This document shows, piece by piece, positions 56,800 through 64,000 of a DNA stretch of 64,000 nt. The position numbers and the translations under genes are program-made. How positions within the stretch are numbered: the first letter of the stretch is position 1; each line of letters starts with the position of its first letter. Below the pieces are notes generated by a model, which saw only the letters and a program-made list of their open reading frames with translations, was not told the DNA's origin and did not search any database. The DNA comes from Bacteroidales bacterium (GTDB lineage Bacteria > Bacteroidota > Bacteroidia > Bacteroidales > UBA932), in the NCBI GenBank assembly GCA_017469845.1, contig JAFUFP010000056.1:1-64000 (forward strand), written 5' to 3'.

Positions 56800-58539
56800 A
56801 TGAAAAAGTCAATGTTCATTATGATGATGGCGGGGGCGGTTGCGGTATCGCTTTCGTCATGCTCGGAAGACACGATTTGGCCCGAGTATCCTGAATCTTC
56901 TTTCACCCAAGGAGGAACCTTCCCCGGGGGCGGTTCTTCATCTTCCGGTACCGGCGGCAGCGGAACAAGCGCCACGGCCGGAGCCGACAATACTGATGTC
57001 TATACGGATTCTGATGACGAAATTTCCGGAACCTCTTTTGACAGGACAATCACCATCACGTTCGCTTCCGGCGGAGCATCCGTCTCGGGAGACAGTAACG
57101 GGATCGTTTCCGTAAGCGGAAATGACGTCGTTGCGAACAATACCGGAGATGAGAAGATCATGTATGTCCTCAAAGGCACTGCTTCGGACGGCTTCTTCAA
57201 GCTGTACAGTTCCAAAAAGCAGGCTATAAAGCTCAGCGGACTTTCTCTGACGAACAAGAGCGGAGCCGCAATCAACAACCAGAGCGGCAAGCGTACCTTC
57301 GTTGTAGTTGAAGGTAACAACACCTTGGCCGACGGATCATCTTATTCGGATGAAACCGACTCAGAGGACATGAAGGCCGCTTTCTTCAGTGAGGGTCAGC
57401 TCATCTTCAGCGGATCGGGTTCCCTTACTGTTGACGCCAAGGGCAAAGCCGGCATCACGTCGGACGATTATATCCGTTTCATGGATGACAATACTACGGT
57501 CAAGGTCTCCTCAAGCGCGGGTCATGCCATCAGGGGCAAGGATGCCATTATCGTATCGGGAGGCAACATCGAGGCCACCGCTTCCGCAGAGATGAAGAAA
57601 GCCTTTTCTTCGGACAGCCTTGTCCAGCTCGACGGCGGAATCGTATCCCTGAAGGTTACCGGAAACGCTGCTTATGATTCTGAGGAGAAGGATGTGACGG
57701 GAACCGCAGGTATAAAGGCTGACAAGATCATTGTTGTCAATGACGGTGAAATCACCATCTCCAATACCGGAGCCGGTGGAAAGGGCATCAGCTGCGACGG
57801 TCCCGCCTATTTCAAGGGAGGAAAGGTGTCGGTTACAACGACCGGGAAGACCTACAAGTATTCTTCTTCGGCGGTCGCATATCCCAAAGGAATCAAGGTT
57901 GACGGAGACCTGTTCGTTTCCGGCGGAGAAGTGTCCGTCAAGTGCTCCGGGTCGGAAGGAATCGAGAGCAAGGGTGCCATATCGATAACGGGAGGTTCCT
58001 TGTACAGCTACTCTTCCGATGACGCCATAAACTCCAAATACAATCTTGTGATAGACGGAGGAACAGTTTATGCGCATTCTACCGGCAATGACGCCATCGA
58101 CGCCAACAACAATCTGATCATCAACGGTGGTGTTGTCATCGCTGAAGGTGCCGCTGGCGCGGAATCGGGAATTGACGCGGCGGAGAGGTTCACGGTTGAG
58201 ATCAACGGAGGCACAGTCGTTTCCGTAGGCGGCCGGAATGACGGAATCTCTTCCGTCAAGCAGCCTTGCATCTCCTCTTCGGTGAAAACGGATACCTGGA
58301 TCGCGGTGTATGATGACACGAAGCTCATTTTCGCTTACAAGACTCCTTCCACCGCGAATGCATCCACTTTCATAGCATCATCACCCTCGTTCAATAGCGG
58401 ATCTTCTTACACTCTGAAGAGCGGAGTGAGCGTAAGTGGAGGCACGGGTTATTTTGACGTGCTTTATACCGGTGCATCCGCCTCAGGAGGCTCTTCGTCA
58501 ACGGTCAAGGCCGCGACTTCTTTCCGGGGAGGATTCTGA
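56800..58539 (+). CDS. Lipoprotein with Cthe_2159-type beta-helix domain
   Basis: A 579-aa putative lipoprotein. The start at 56800 gives a signal with lipobox near residue 21 (VSLSSCSED). After a Gly/Ser linker the body has many short repeats (GITSDDYIRF, GHAIRGKDAIIVSGGN, GIKADKIIVVNDGEI, AINSKYNLVIDGG, AIDANNNLIINGGVV), typical of the right-handed beta-helix carbohydrate-binding Cthe_2159 family (PF14262-like). In that family the domain binds calcium and polysaccharides such as pectin. Adhesion or substrate binding at the cell surface is plausible. It is followed by a LytS/LytTR pair. Confidence 0.75.
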   Translation: MKKSMFIMMMAGAVAVSLSSCSEDTIWPEYPESSFTQGGTFPGGGSSSSGTGGSGTSATAGADNTDVYTDSDDEISGTSFDRTITITFASGGASVSGDSNGIVSVSGNDVVANNTGDEKIMYVLKGTASDGFFKLYSSKKQAIKLSGLSLTNKSGAAINNQSGKRTFVVVEGNNTLADGSSYSDETDSEDMKAAFFSEGQLIFSGSGSLTVDAKGKAGITSDDYIRFMDDNTTVKVSSSAGHAIRGKDAIIVSGGNIEATASAEMKKAFSSDSLVQLDGGIVSLKVTGNAAYDSEEKDVTGTAGIKADKIIVVNDGEITISNTGAGGKGISCDGPAYFKGGKVSVTTTGKTYKYSSSAVAYPKGIKVDGDLFVSGGEVSVKCSGSEGIESKGAISITGGSLYSYSSDDAINSKYNLVIDGGTVYAHSTGNDAIDANNNLIINGGVVIAEGAAGAESGIDAAERFTVEINGGTVVSVGGRNDGISSVKQPCISSSVKTDTWIAVYDDTKLIFAYKTPSTANASTFIASSPSFNSGSSYTLKSGVSVSGGTGYFDVLYTGASASGGSSSTVKAATSFRGGF

Positions 58540-58565
58540 AAGTGGAGGAATTGGTAGAAAAACGC

Positions 58566-58573
58566 TATATTTG
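58566..58573 (+). promoter_or_regulatory. Possible promoter -7 box for the LytS/LytTR pair
   Basis: TATATTTG matches TAnnTTTG. No good -33 element lies at the expected distance. About 93 nt before the kinase start at 58667. Confidence 0.35.
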
Positions 58574-58604
58574 AAATGCCCATCGGCAAAGCATGAACGG
58601 ATGC

Positions 58605-58639
58605 GGAACCCAGGGGGAGGGGTGCTCCCTCCGGGTTCC
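58605..58639 (+). promoter_or_regulatory. Strong hairpin in the leader of the LytS/LytTR pair
   Basis: GGAACCCAGGGGGAG (58605-58619) pairs with CTCCCTCCGGGTTCC (58625-58639), with one A-C mismatch and one G-U pair, around a short loop. Only TTGTTG follows, so it may terminate the lipoprotein transcript weakly or act as an attenuator in front of the kinase gene. Confidence 0.5.
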
Positions 58640-58666
58640 TTGTTGCCGACAAATTTATACCCTGTT

Positions 58667-60016
58667 ATGGCACTTAGCGATAGGACCGCAAGAGAATCAC
58701 TTTTAAAGAGAGTCGGAAAATACTTTTCTTCCCTGCCGAGACTGGCTCTGGAGGAAAACCTCCTGTATCTTGTAATCTGGCTGGTTGTCGGCTTGACTTT
58801 TTCGGCATTGGGGAGTTTCAGGTCGTTTCTGCCCTTCCTGGTACTGTTCCTGCTGCATAATTATGTGGTATTCCCGTTACTCTTCGGCAAAGGCAATAAA
58901 GCCTGGTACTGGATATCGACGGCACTGCTTCTGGTCCTTTTCAGCCTGTATGTGTTGAACGGGAACCTTTCCGCCCAAAGAGGGGGAGAAAGGGTACCTG
59001 CGGATGGAAGGGGGCGTGGAAATCCTCCCGGTATGGTCGAGATGGATCCTTCGGAGAGAGGGCGTCCCGCACCTCATCAAATGAGACGGAACGGTGGAGA
59101 TGGAATGCGTGAGGGAATGGATGGACGCGGAGATTCTTCTGCGGTCGCTCCCTTTATTGGGGGACCGGAATCCTTCCCTCCTGGGGATGGACGTTTCCAG
59201 GACGAAAAATTCCGTCCCGGCCACTCCGGCGGTGAAAGACGCCCCGAAGATGTTCCGCCGCCTCCATTCGGCCCGGGACTTATGCGCATCATGATGGGGA
59301 TCCTTCTGATTATGACAAACTTGGGCTCCAAGATGTTCTTCAAGTCCCGGGAGAATGAACAGAAGATGATTGAATTGGAGAAGGAGAACCTTGATCAGCA
59401 GCTTCAGTACCTCCGCTACCAGATCAATCCCCACTTCTTCATGAATACCCTGAACAATATCCATGCTCTTGTGGACATTGATCCGGAGCAAGCGAAGTCG
59501 AGTATCCTTGAACTATCCAGGATGATGAGGTACATCCTTTACGAGGGAGACAAGCCGACTATTCCGCTTTCCAAGGAGACCGAATTCCTCAGGCACTATA
59601 TTTACCTGATGCGTCTCAGGTATTCTGACTCGGTGAAAATTGATGTCGACCTTCCCGAAGAGTGCGGGAACGTGGAAATCCCGCCCATGATGTTCGTGTC
59701 CTTCGTCGAAAATGCCTTCAAACACGGCATCAGTTACGAGAAGGAGTCCTTCATAAGGGTATCCATGTCGATTGAAAACGACAAGCTCATTTTCAGGTGC
59801 GCGAATTCCCGTCACGGCACCAACTCCGACAGAAGCAGCGGCATAGGGCTCGCCAATGTCAGAAAGAGGATGGATCTTCTATACGGCAAGGATTACACAC
59901 TGCATATAGACGAGAGCGGCGAAATCTACGATATCCTCGCCGTCATTCCCGTGACGAGAATGGGATCGGCACCGTTGCGGGACTCTTCAAGTGACAACCG
60001 ACAATCAACAGTATAA
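58667..60016 (+). CDS. LytS-type sensor histidine kinase
   Basis: A 449-aa kinase. The start at 58667 precedes the first helices (LLYLVIWLVVGLTFSALG); upstream in-frame codons lie in the hairpin leader. Membrane helices are near 30-45, 52-68 and 75-95, and one more is at about 207-225. Residues about 103-205 form a Gly/Pro/Arg/Met-rich low-complexity loop between them. The His_kinase domain has the phosphoacceptor in YQINPHFFMNTLNNIHALV (His256), then FVENAFKHGI as N-box and GIGLANVRKRM. It pairs with the LytTR regulator 19 nt downstream. Confidence 0.85.
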   Translation: MALSDRTARESLLKRVGKYFSSLPRLALEENLLYLVIWLVVGLTFSALGSFRSFLPFLVLFLLHNYVVFPLLFGKGNKAWYWISTALLLVLFSLYVLNGNLSAQRGGERVPADGRGRGNPPGMVEMDPSERGRPAPHQMRRNGGDGMREGMDGRGDSSAVAPFIGGPESFPPGDGRFQDEKFRPGHSGGERRPEDVPPPPFGPGLMRIMMGILLIMTNLGSKMFFKSRENEQKMIELEKENLDQQLQYLRYQINPHFFMNTLNNIHALVDIDPEQAKSSILELSRMMRYILYEGDKPTIPLSKETEFLRHYIYLMRLRYSDSVKIDVDLPEECGNVEIPPMMFVSFVENAFKHGISYEKESFIRVSMSIENDKLIFRCANSRHGTNSDRSSGIGLANVRKRMDLLYGKDYTLHIDESGEIYDILAVIPVTRMGSAPLRDSSSDNRQSTV

Positions 60017-60035
60017 CCCTTTGAACTTATCCTTT

Positions 60036-60755
60036 ATGCGTTGCATAGCAATTGACGATGAGCCTTTGGCTCTCAAACAGATTGACACTTATATAAGCAA
60101 GGTTCCGTACCTTGAGAAAGTGGCGCTTTGCCACAGTGCCGCCGAGGCCGCCAAGGTTCTTTCATCGGAGCCCGTTGACCTCATGTTCGTGGACATCAAC
60201 ATGCCCGACCTCACGGGGATGGATTTTGTGAAGTCCCTTTCTTCGCCTCCGATGGTGGTATTTACCACAGCCTATTCGGAGTATGCACTGGAGGGATTCA
60301 AGGTGGATGCGATAGATTATCTTCTGAAGCCTTTCGGATTCGATGATTTCCAGAAATCGGCGGCGAAAGCCAAGAAACTCTATGACCAGGCGAATGCCGT
60401 CTCGGCTATTTCCGCTCCGACAGATGATGCCCTTTTCTTCAAGACTGACTACAAGGTCGTGAGAGTCCCGATGGACAAGATCGTATTCGTGGAAGGGATG
60501 AGCGAATATCTGAAGATACATATCGAAGGGGAGAAGGATCCGGTAGTTGTCCTTCTAAGCATGAAGAAGCTTCAGGACCGGCTTCCCTCCGACAAATTCA
60601 TGCGCATCCACAAATCCTACATCATCTCCCTGTCGATGATACGTGAGGTGACGAAAGGAAGGGTCGTCGTAAACGGCGGTTATACCATTCCGATAGGGGA
60701 TATGTACAAGGACGAATTCAACGCATATCTGGATTCGAAGTTCCTCGGAAGATAG
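60036..60755 (+). CDS. LytTR family response regulator
   Basis: A 239-aa two-component regulator. The start at 60036 (MRCIAIDDEPLALKQI) is the usual one; a GTG at 59991 would overlap the kinase. The receiver domain is about residues 1-120, with the DD pair, phospho-Asp53 in MFVDINMPDL and Lys of LLKPF. The LytTR DNA-binding domain is at about 140-235 (FMRIHKSYIISLSMI). Presumably activated by the adjacent kinase. Confidence 0.92.
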   Translation: MRCIAIDDEPLALKQIDTYISKVPYLEKVALCHSAAEAAKVLSSEPVDLMFVDINMPDLTGMDFVKSLSSPPMVVFTTAYSEYALEGFKVDAIDYLLKPFGFDDFQKSAAKAKKLYDQANAVSAISAPTDDALFFKTDYKVVRVPMDKIVFVEGMSEYLKIHIEGEKDPVVVLLSMKKLQDRLPSDKFMRIHKSYIISLSMIREVTKGRVVVNGGYTIPIGDMYKDEFNAYLDSKFLGR

Positions 60756-60776
60756 TCGCGGAAAGAATCCATAAAC

Positions 60777-60806
60777 AAAAAGGGTGACCATCCGGCCACC
60801 CTTTAT
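60777..60806. terminator. Bidirectional terminator between convergent genes
   Basis: AAAGGGTG (60779-60786) pairs with CACCCTTT (60797-60804), with an A run on the left and a T-rich stretch on the right. It serves the LytTR gene on the plus strand and the Dcu gene on the minus strand. Confidence 0.8.
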
Positions 60807-60825
60807 CGGTCTTTCACCTCACCCT

Positions 60826-62193
60826 CTACTGCATGAAGGATGCGAAATAACTGTGGAAGAATACGTTGGTTATCAGGTATCCGACAATGGTTGAGGTTAT
60901 CACGCAAATAAGACCCGGCATCATGAAACTGTGGTTCAGCAGATACTTTCCGATGACGGTGGTACCTGAACGGTCAAAGTTCACTGTCGCGATATCGGAA
61001 GGATAGTTCGGGATGAAGAAATACCCGTATACGCTGGGAAGAACGCCGAGGAGAACCGGTCCGGGGATACCGAGGGAATATGCCAAAGGCAGCATCGCCA
61101 CCACAACGGCACCCTGCGAGTTGATGAGGACTGAAACCAGGAAGAACACAAAGGCTATGGACCAGGGATATTTTGAGACTATACCGGCGAGGCCTTCCTG
61201 CATCACATCCGTGTAGTTGGAGAAGAACGTGTCGGCCAGCCATGCAATACCATAGATTGCGACAACCGCTACCATTCCCGACTGCCATACCGCTCCCGCT
61301 ACCGCCTTCTTGGGCTGTGCCTTGAAGAAGATGATCATAAGAGCGGCTGCACTAATCATGATGATCTGGATGATGGTGTTCATCTTCGGTATCCTGGTTA
61401 TGGTGCTCAGGGTTTCGGAATCAACGAAGAACTGGACGCAAGCGAATGCGACGATGACGAAAAGTGCGGTGAGGAATACGAATACGGAGCCCATCGCCTC
61501 TTTGGTGATTTTCCTGTCAAGGGTAGTGGCGGTTTCACCGTACATGTATTTGTAAGTCTCGGGGTCGGCCAGTCTCTTCTGGAATTCGGGATCCTTGTCA
61601 AGGTCCTTACCGCGATGGTAGGATGCGGCAGCCGCAGCCATAAGTCCGATAAGGCATGAAGGGATAGTGACCATCAGGATCTGGGGGATGGCGACATCAT
61701 AGCCGTTCGCGTTTGAAATCGTCATGAATGCAACTACGGCAGCTGCGATAGGGGAGCATGTGATGCCGACCTGTGAAGCGATTGATGCGACTCCGCAAGG
61801 CCTTTCCGGTCGTATACCCTTCTTGAGTGAAATGTCGCAGATGATCGGCATCAGAGTGTAAACCACATGTCCTGTTCCTACGAGGACCGTCAGGAAGAAT
61901 GTGCAAAGGGGTGCAAGGAAAGTGATGTGGTCCGGGTGCTTTCGGAGCATTTTCTCCGCCACCTGGATCATCCAGTCCATACCGCCGGAAGCCTGCAAGA
62001 TACCTGCGCACGTCACAGCGGCGATGATGATGTAGATTACGTCTGTGGGAGGGGTGCCGGGTTTGAGACCAAAGCCGAACACCAGGATCGCCAGACCGAT
62101 TCCGGAAATGGCTCCGAGTGCGAGTGATCCGTATCGGGATCCCACATAAAGCGCTGCAAGGACTATCAGCAGCTCCAAAATCATTGTTACCAT
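60826..62193 (-). CDS. Anaerobic C4-dicarboxylate transporter (DcuA/DcuB family)
   Basis: A 455-aa inner-membrane carrier with about twelve helices. Signatures include GHVVYTLMPIICDISLKKGIRP, ASIASQVGITCSPIAAAVV and a C-terminal YGYFFIPNYPSDIATVNFD. The family exchanges fumarate, malate or aspartate for succinate, which fits fumarate respiration in Bacteroidales. It lies 46 nt downstream of a PPC-domain gene, so the two are probably one operon. Whether it is DcuA- or DcuB-like cannot be decided here. Confidence 0.88.
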   Translation of the reverse strand: MVTMILELLIVLAALYVGSRYGSLALGAISGIGLAILVFGFGLKPGTPPTDVIYIIIAAVTCAGILQASGGMDWMIQVAEKMLRKHPDHITFLAPLCTFFLTVLVGTGHVVYTLMPIICDISLKKGIRPERPCGVASIASQVGITCSPIAAAVVAFMTISNANGYDVAIPQILMVTIPSCLIGLMAAAAASYHRGKDLDKDPEFQKRLADPETYKYMYGETATTLDRKITKEAMGSVFVFLTALFVIVAFACVQFFVDSETLSTITRIPKMNTIIQIIMISAAALMIIFFKAQPKKAVAGAVWQSGMVAVVAIYGIAWLADTFFSNYTDVMQEGLAGIVSKYPWSIAFVFFLVSVLINSQGAVVVAMLPLAYSLGIPGPVLLGVLPSVYGYFFIPNYPSDIATVNFDRSGTTVIGKYLLNHSFMMPGLICVITSTIVGYLITNVFFHSYFASFMQ

Positions 62194-62239
62194 ATGAAAA
62201 ATGTTTTGTGTTTCAGATAGATTGGAGGGGGCTGCCCGC

Positions 62240-62680
62240 TTATGCTTCAGTTACGCTGAAATCATAAAGGTTCAGACCGGTTTCCGGATCGAACTTCCTT
62301 CCGACAGTCCCTTTGCCGAAGTCTTCGACTACAAGTTCGCAGGCTCCGTTGAGAACGGCTGACATCAGGTGTCCGCCGATGCAGGTGTAGTCGCGTCTTC
62401 CGAAAGTGGCGTGGATGTGAAGATAGAGTTCCCCGTCTTTGGTGGAAATGTTCCCTATGAGGTTGGAAATCTCCATCTGCTCGGTGAAAACGCCGTCGAC
62501 GTAATTCTTTATGGCGGGGTCCAGGAAACGGAGCGTCGCTTCGCTTACCGCGCCTATTCCGCTGACCGTTCCGATGGTGATATGCTTTTCTTCGCAAAAT
62601 GCCTTGATTGCGGAAACTATCTCCTCGTGGTTATCGATGCTGAGGACATATCTGTCCCCGAACTTTCTGTATTTGTACAT
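62240..62680 (-). CDS. PPC/DUF296 domain protein
   Basis: A 146-aa cytoplasmic protein of the plant-and-prokaryote-conserved (PPC, DUF296) family. Motifs are GTVSGIGAVSEATLRFLD, LHIHATFGRRDYTCIGGHL (metal-binding His pair and His of GGHL) and a C-terminal strand. Bacterial members form trimers and often precede transporter genes. A link with the downstream Dcu transporter is suggested by the 46-nt spacing. A near-consensus -7 box (TAACTTTA) lies near 62715 on the minus strand. Confidence 0.85.
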   Translation of the reverse strand: MYKYRKFGDRYVLSIDNHEEIVSAIKAFCEEKHITIGTVSGIGAVSEATLRFLDPAIKNYVDGVFTEQMEISNLIGNISTKDGELYLHIHATFGRRDYTCIGGHLMSAVLNGACELVVEDFGKGTVGRKFDPETGLNLYDFSVTEA

Positions 62681-62800
62681 GTTTGTGCTTTTGGAAAATG
62701 GAGGTTTTCCGTAAAGTTAGCAAAAAAAGCCATCCTTGTTCCATATTCGAAGAAGAACTTTCGGCGGGTGATGTTTTTTCGGCAATTTGACGGGAATTGC

Positions 62801-62808
62801 TAACTTTG
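62801..62808 (+). promoter_or_regulatory. Promoter -7 box for the small membrane protein gene
   Basis: TAACTTTG matches TAnnTTTG, 28 nt before the start at 62836. A TTTC at the right distance is a weak -33 element. Confidence 0.5.
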
Positions 62809-62835
62809 CGGACCAATTGAGAAAAAGAGATTTGT

Positions 62836-63321
62836 ATGGAATTCGATACCAAAATCAACCTCAGGAAAGTTGATGCACTTTCCGTAGTCTCTTCACTTGG
62901 AGAAGAGGATTTCATGAAGAAGGTCAGGGAAATCCTTTCTTCAAAGGCCTCCGCGGTCGGTGACGATGCCGGAGGTGCCTTCTGGGCGGATTATTCCACC
63001 TCGCTCGTGACCAGGCATCTCAAATGTGACGTCACCCTTCCTGAAGGCAGCGGAGAAGAAAAGACGAAGTACAATGTGAAGATAAGCGCCGGCAAGAAAC
63101 CAAGCTACATTCTTGATGTGATCCTTTGTTTTCTGGCATTGGCGGTGGTTTGGGGATTCTCGAAAGCGTTGGTGCCTGAACCTCCGACGTATTCATATGT
63201 CGTCATCTTATGCGCTTGTTGCGCCCTTGGCCTGATCATTGCCATGTTTGGCAAGGCTTTTGGAGTGAAAGAGGGCAAGGAAGTCGGAGATGCTATCCGT
63301 TCCCAATTGGGCGGAAAATGA
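62836..63321 (+). CDS. Small membrane protein, function unknown
   Basis: A 161-aa protein that I do not recognise. A soluble N-terminal part (about 1-95) is followed by two hydrophobic helices (ILDVILCFLALAVVWGF near 96-112 and YVVILCACCALGLIIAMF near 120-138) and a short tail. The N-terminal section contains a predicted helix LSVVSSLGEEDFMKKVREIL. It is 37 nt upstream of the partial gene at the right edge, so both may belong to one operon. Confidence 0.6.
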   Translation: MEFDTKINLRKVDALSVVSSLGEEDFMKKVREILSSKASAVGDDAGGAFWADYSTSLVTRHLKCDVTLPEGSGEEKTKYNVKISAGKKPSYILDVILCFLALAVVWGFSKALVPEPPTYSYVVILCACCALGLIIAMFGKAFGVKEGKEVGDAIRSQLGGK

Positions 63322-63358
63322 TTTCCGGCGGAATTCTATTGTGGACTTATTACAGGAG

Positions 63359-64000
63359 ATGAAAAAATTTCTTTTGGCGGCTATGGCCGCACTGCTCTTT
63401 GTGAGCGCTTCAGCACAGGACCTTCTGCGCTACAACTATAAGAAGAACAATTATATCTATACCGGCACCGAGAGGGTGAGAGTTGTAGGAACAACCCCTC
63501 TTGAGGTGAAGCTCAACCGGGTCACTTTCCCTGACGGGGAGAATATCTATATCCTCAGGGTGGAGTATGAAGAGGCCACGGCATGGAAGATGCCGAAGAA
63601 CGCCCCTCTTACCATCTTCACCACGGACGGAAAGAACGTGACTCTCAAGAACAACGCGGATTCGCCCAATCTTGTCGCTCCCTCCGGAATCAAGACTTCC
63701 GCCGGAAAGGTATACTGGAACTACGGTGAGTATTATATGGAGGAAGCCGACCTCAAGAAGATCGCGACAGGTGTTTCATCTATCGACGCGACAAAGAGAT
63801 GGTCTTCAGAGGGCGTCATCAAGGTGTCCTACAAGAATGACGAATTCGGTAACGCCATCCGCCGTCAGATGCAGGCCATAAATGCCGCTCCCGCACCGAA
63901 GAGCGAAGTCGGCAATTACCTCAAGTCAATCAGCGACCAGGGCGGCAACCGTCTTGTTGAGACCGAGAAAATCCAGGTCAACGGTCAGCTCTCAGTATCG
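63359..64000 (+). CDS. Exported protein, truncated by the window edge
   Basis: Open frame from ATG at 63359 to the last base without a stop, 214 codons so far. The N-terminus is a signal peptide (MKKFLLAAMAALLFVSASAQ). The mature part is beta-rich and lysine/asparagine-rich (LLRYNYKKNNYIYTGTERVR, NAPLTIFTTDGKNVTLKNN). I cannot name a family. The gene continues beyond the window, so its size and end are unknown. Confidence 0.7.
   Translation, partial: MKKFLLAAMAALLFVSASAQDLLRYNYKKNNYIYTGTERVRVVGTTPLEVKLNRVTFPDGENIYILRVEYEEATAWKMPKNAPLTIFTTDGKNVTLKNNADSPNLVAPSGIKTSAGKVYWNYGEYYMEEADLKKIATGVSSIDATKRWSSEGVIKVSYKNDEFGNAIRRQMQAINAAPAPKSEVGNYLKSISDQGGNRLVETEKIQVNGQLSVS

Noticed and set aside
56565-56894. 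Plus-strand open frame of 109 codons overlapping the lipoprotein start
   Set aside because: It runs through a terminator and overlaps the lipoprotein signal peptide in another frame.
57200-58500. Repeating sequence pattern considered as DNA repeats or CRISPR
   Set aside because: The repetition is at protein level (beta-helix turns) with divergent codons, inside one open frame.

Overview
The window looks like a chromosomal segment of a member of the Bacteroidales (Bacteroidota). Recurrent promoter boxes of the form TAnnTTTG, several with TTG or TTTG about 20 bp upstream, are the Bacteroidota type. Several families seen here (GLPGLI proteins, BF3164-like propeller lipoproteins, LytS/LytTR pairs, RhuM, AAA/DUF4143 ATPases) are also common there. 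Genus cannot be fixed from the sequence alone. Genes are dense and often overlap by 1 to 14 nt, so most of the window is a few long transcription units.

Region 1 to 10.7 kb is accessory. It holds a GH78-type alpha-L-rhamnosidase with a CE1-like esterase, an AAA/DUF4143 ATPase behind two palindromes, an outer-membrane receptor with a GLPGLI partner, a 210-bp relic made of inverted arrays of 24-bp repeats, a frameshifted RhuM pseudogene and a tRNA-Ser(GGA).

Region 10.7 to 20.7 kb holds an anaerobic redox pair (Tat-exported Fe-S aldo/keto reductase and a NapH/NapG-like polyferredoxin fusion), a patatin-like lipase, a second receptor/GLPGLI operon headed by a propeller lipoprotein with a well-formed promoter, and a membrane-anchored HTH-like protein.

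Region 20.7 to 38 kb is mostly housekeeping: thiN, an in-frame LptF/G permease-Fmt fusion, alaS, two M23 peptidases, a MerR regulator, a zinc-ribbon coiled-coil protein, dnaB, a DUF3108 protein, rseC and a complete rnfBCDGEA operon for an ion-pumping ferredoxin:NAD oxidoreductase.

Region 38 to 56 kb is a compact biosynthetic cluster of the aryl-polyene/flexirubin type. It contains an O-methyltransferase, two acyl carrier proteins, two complete ketosynthases, a chain-length-factor-like KS with Glu in place of Cys, a KS-like half protein, two hotdog dehydratases, three acyltransferase domains, LolA, a lipoprotein, a GT2 glycosyltransferase, an MMPL exporter fused to PlsC, a PqqD/nucleotidyltransferase pair, an esterase and a PaaK-like ligase. 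No ketoreductase and no aromatic ammonia-lyase are in the window. The likely product is a membrane-anchored or exported polyene-type lipid, but its structure is not predictable here. Its leader RNA can fold in mutually exclusive ways.

Region 56 to 64 kb holds a small beta-barrel-like protein, a Cthe_2159-type beta-helix lipoprotein, a LytS/LytTR two-component system, a PPC/DUF296 protein with a Dcu C4-dicarboxylate transporter, a small membrane protein and a gene that runs off the right edge.
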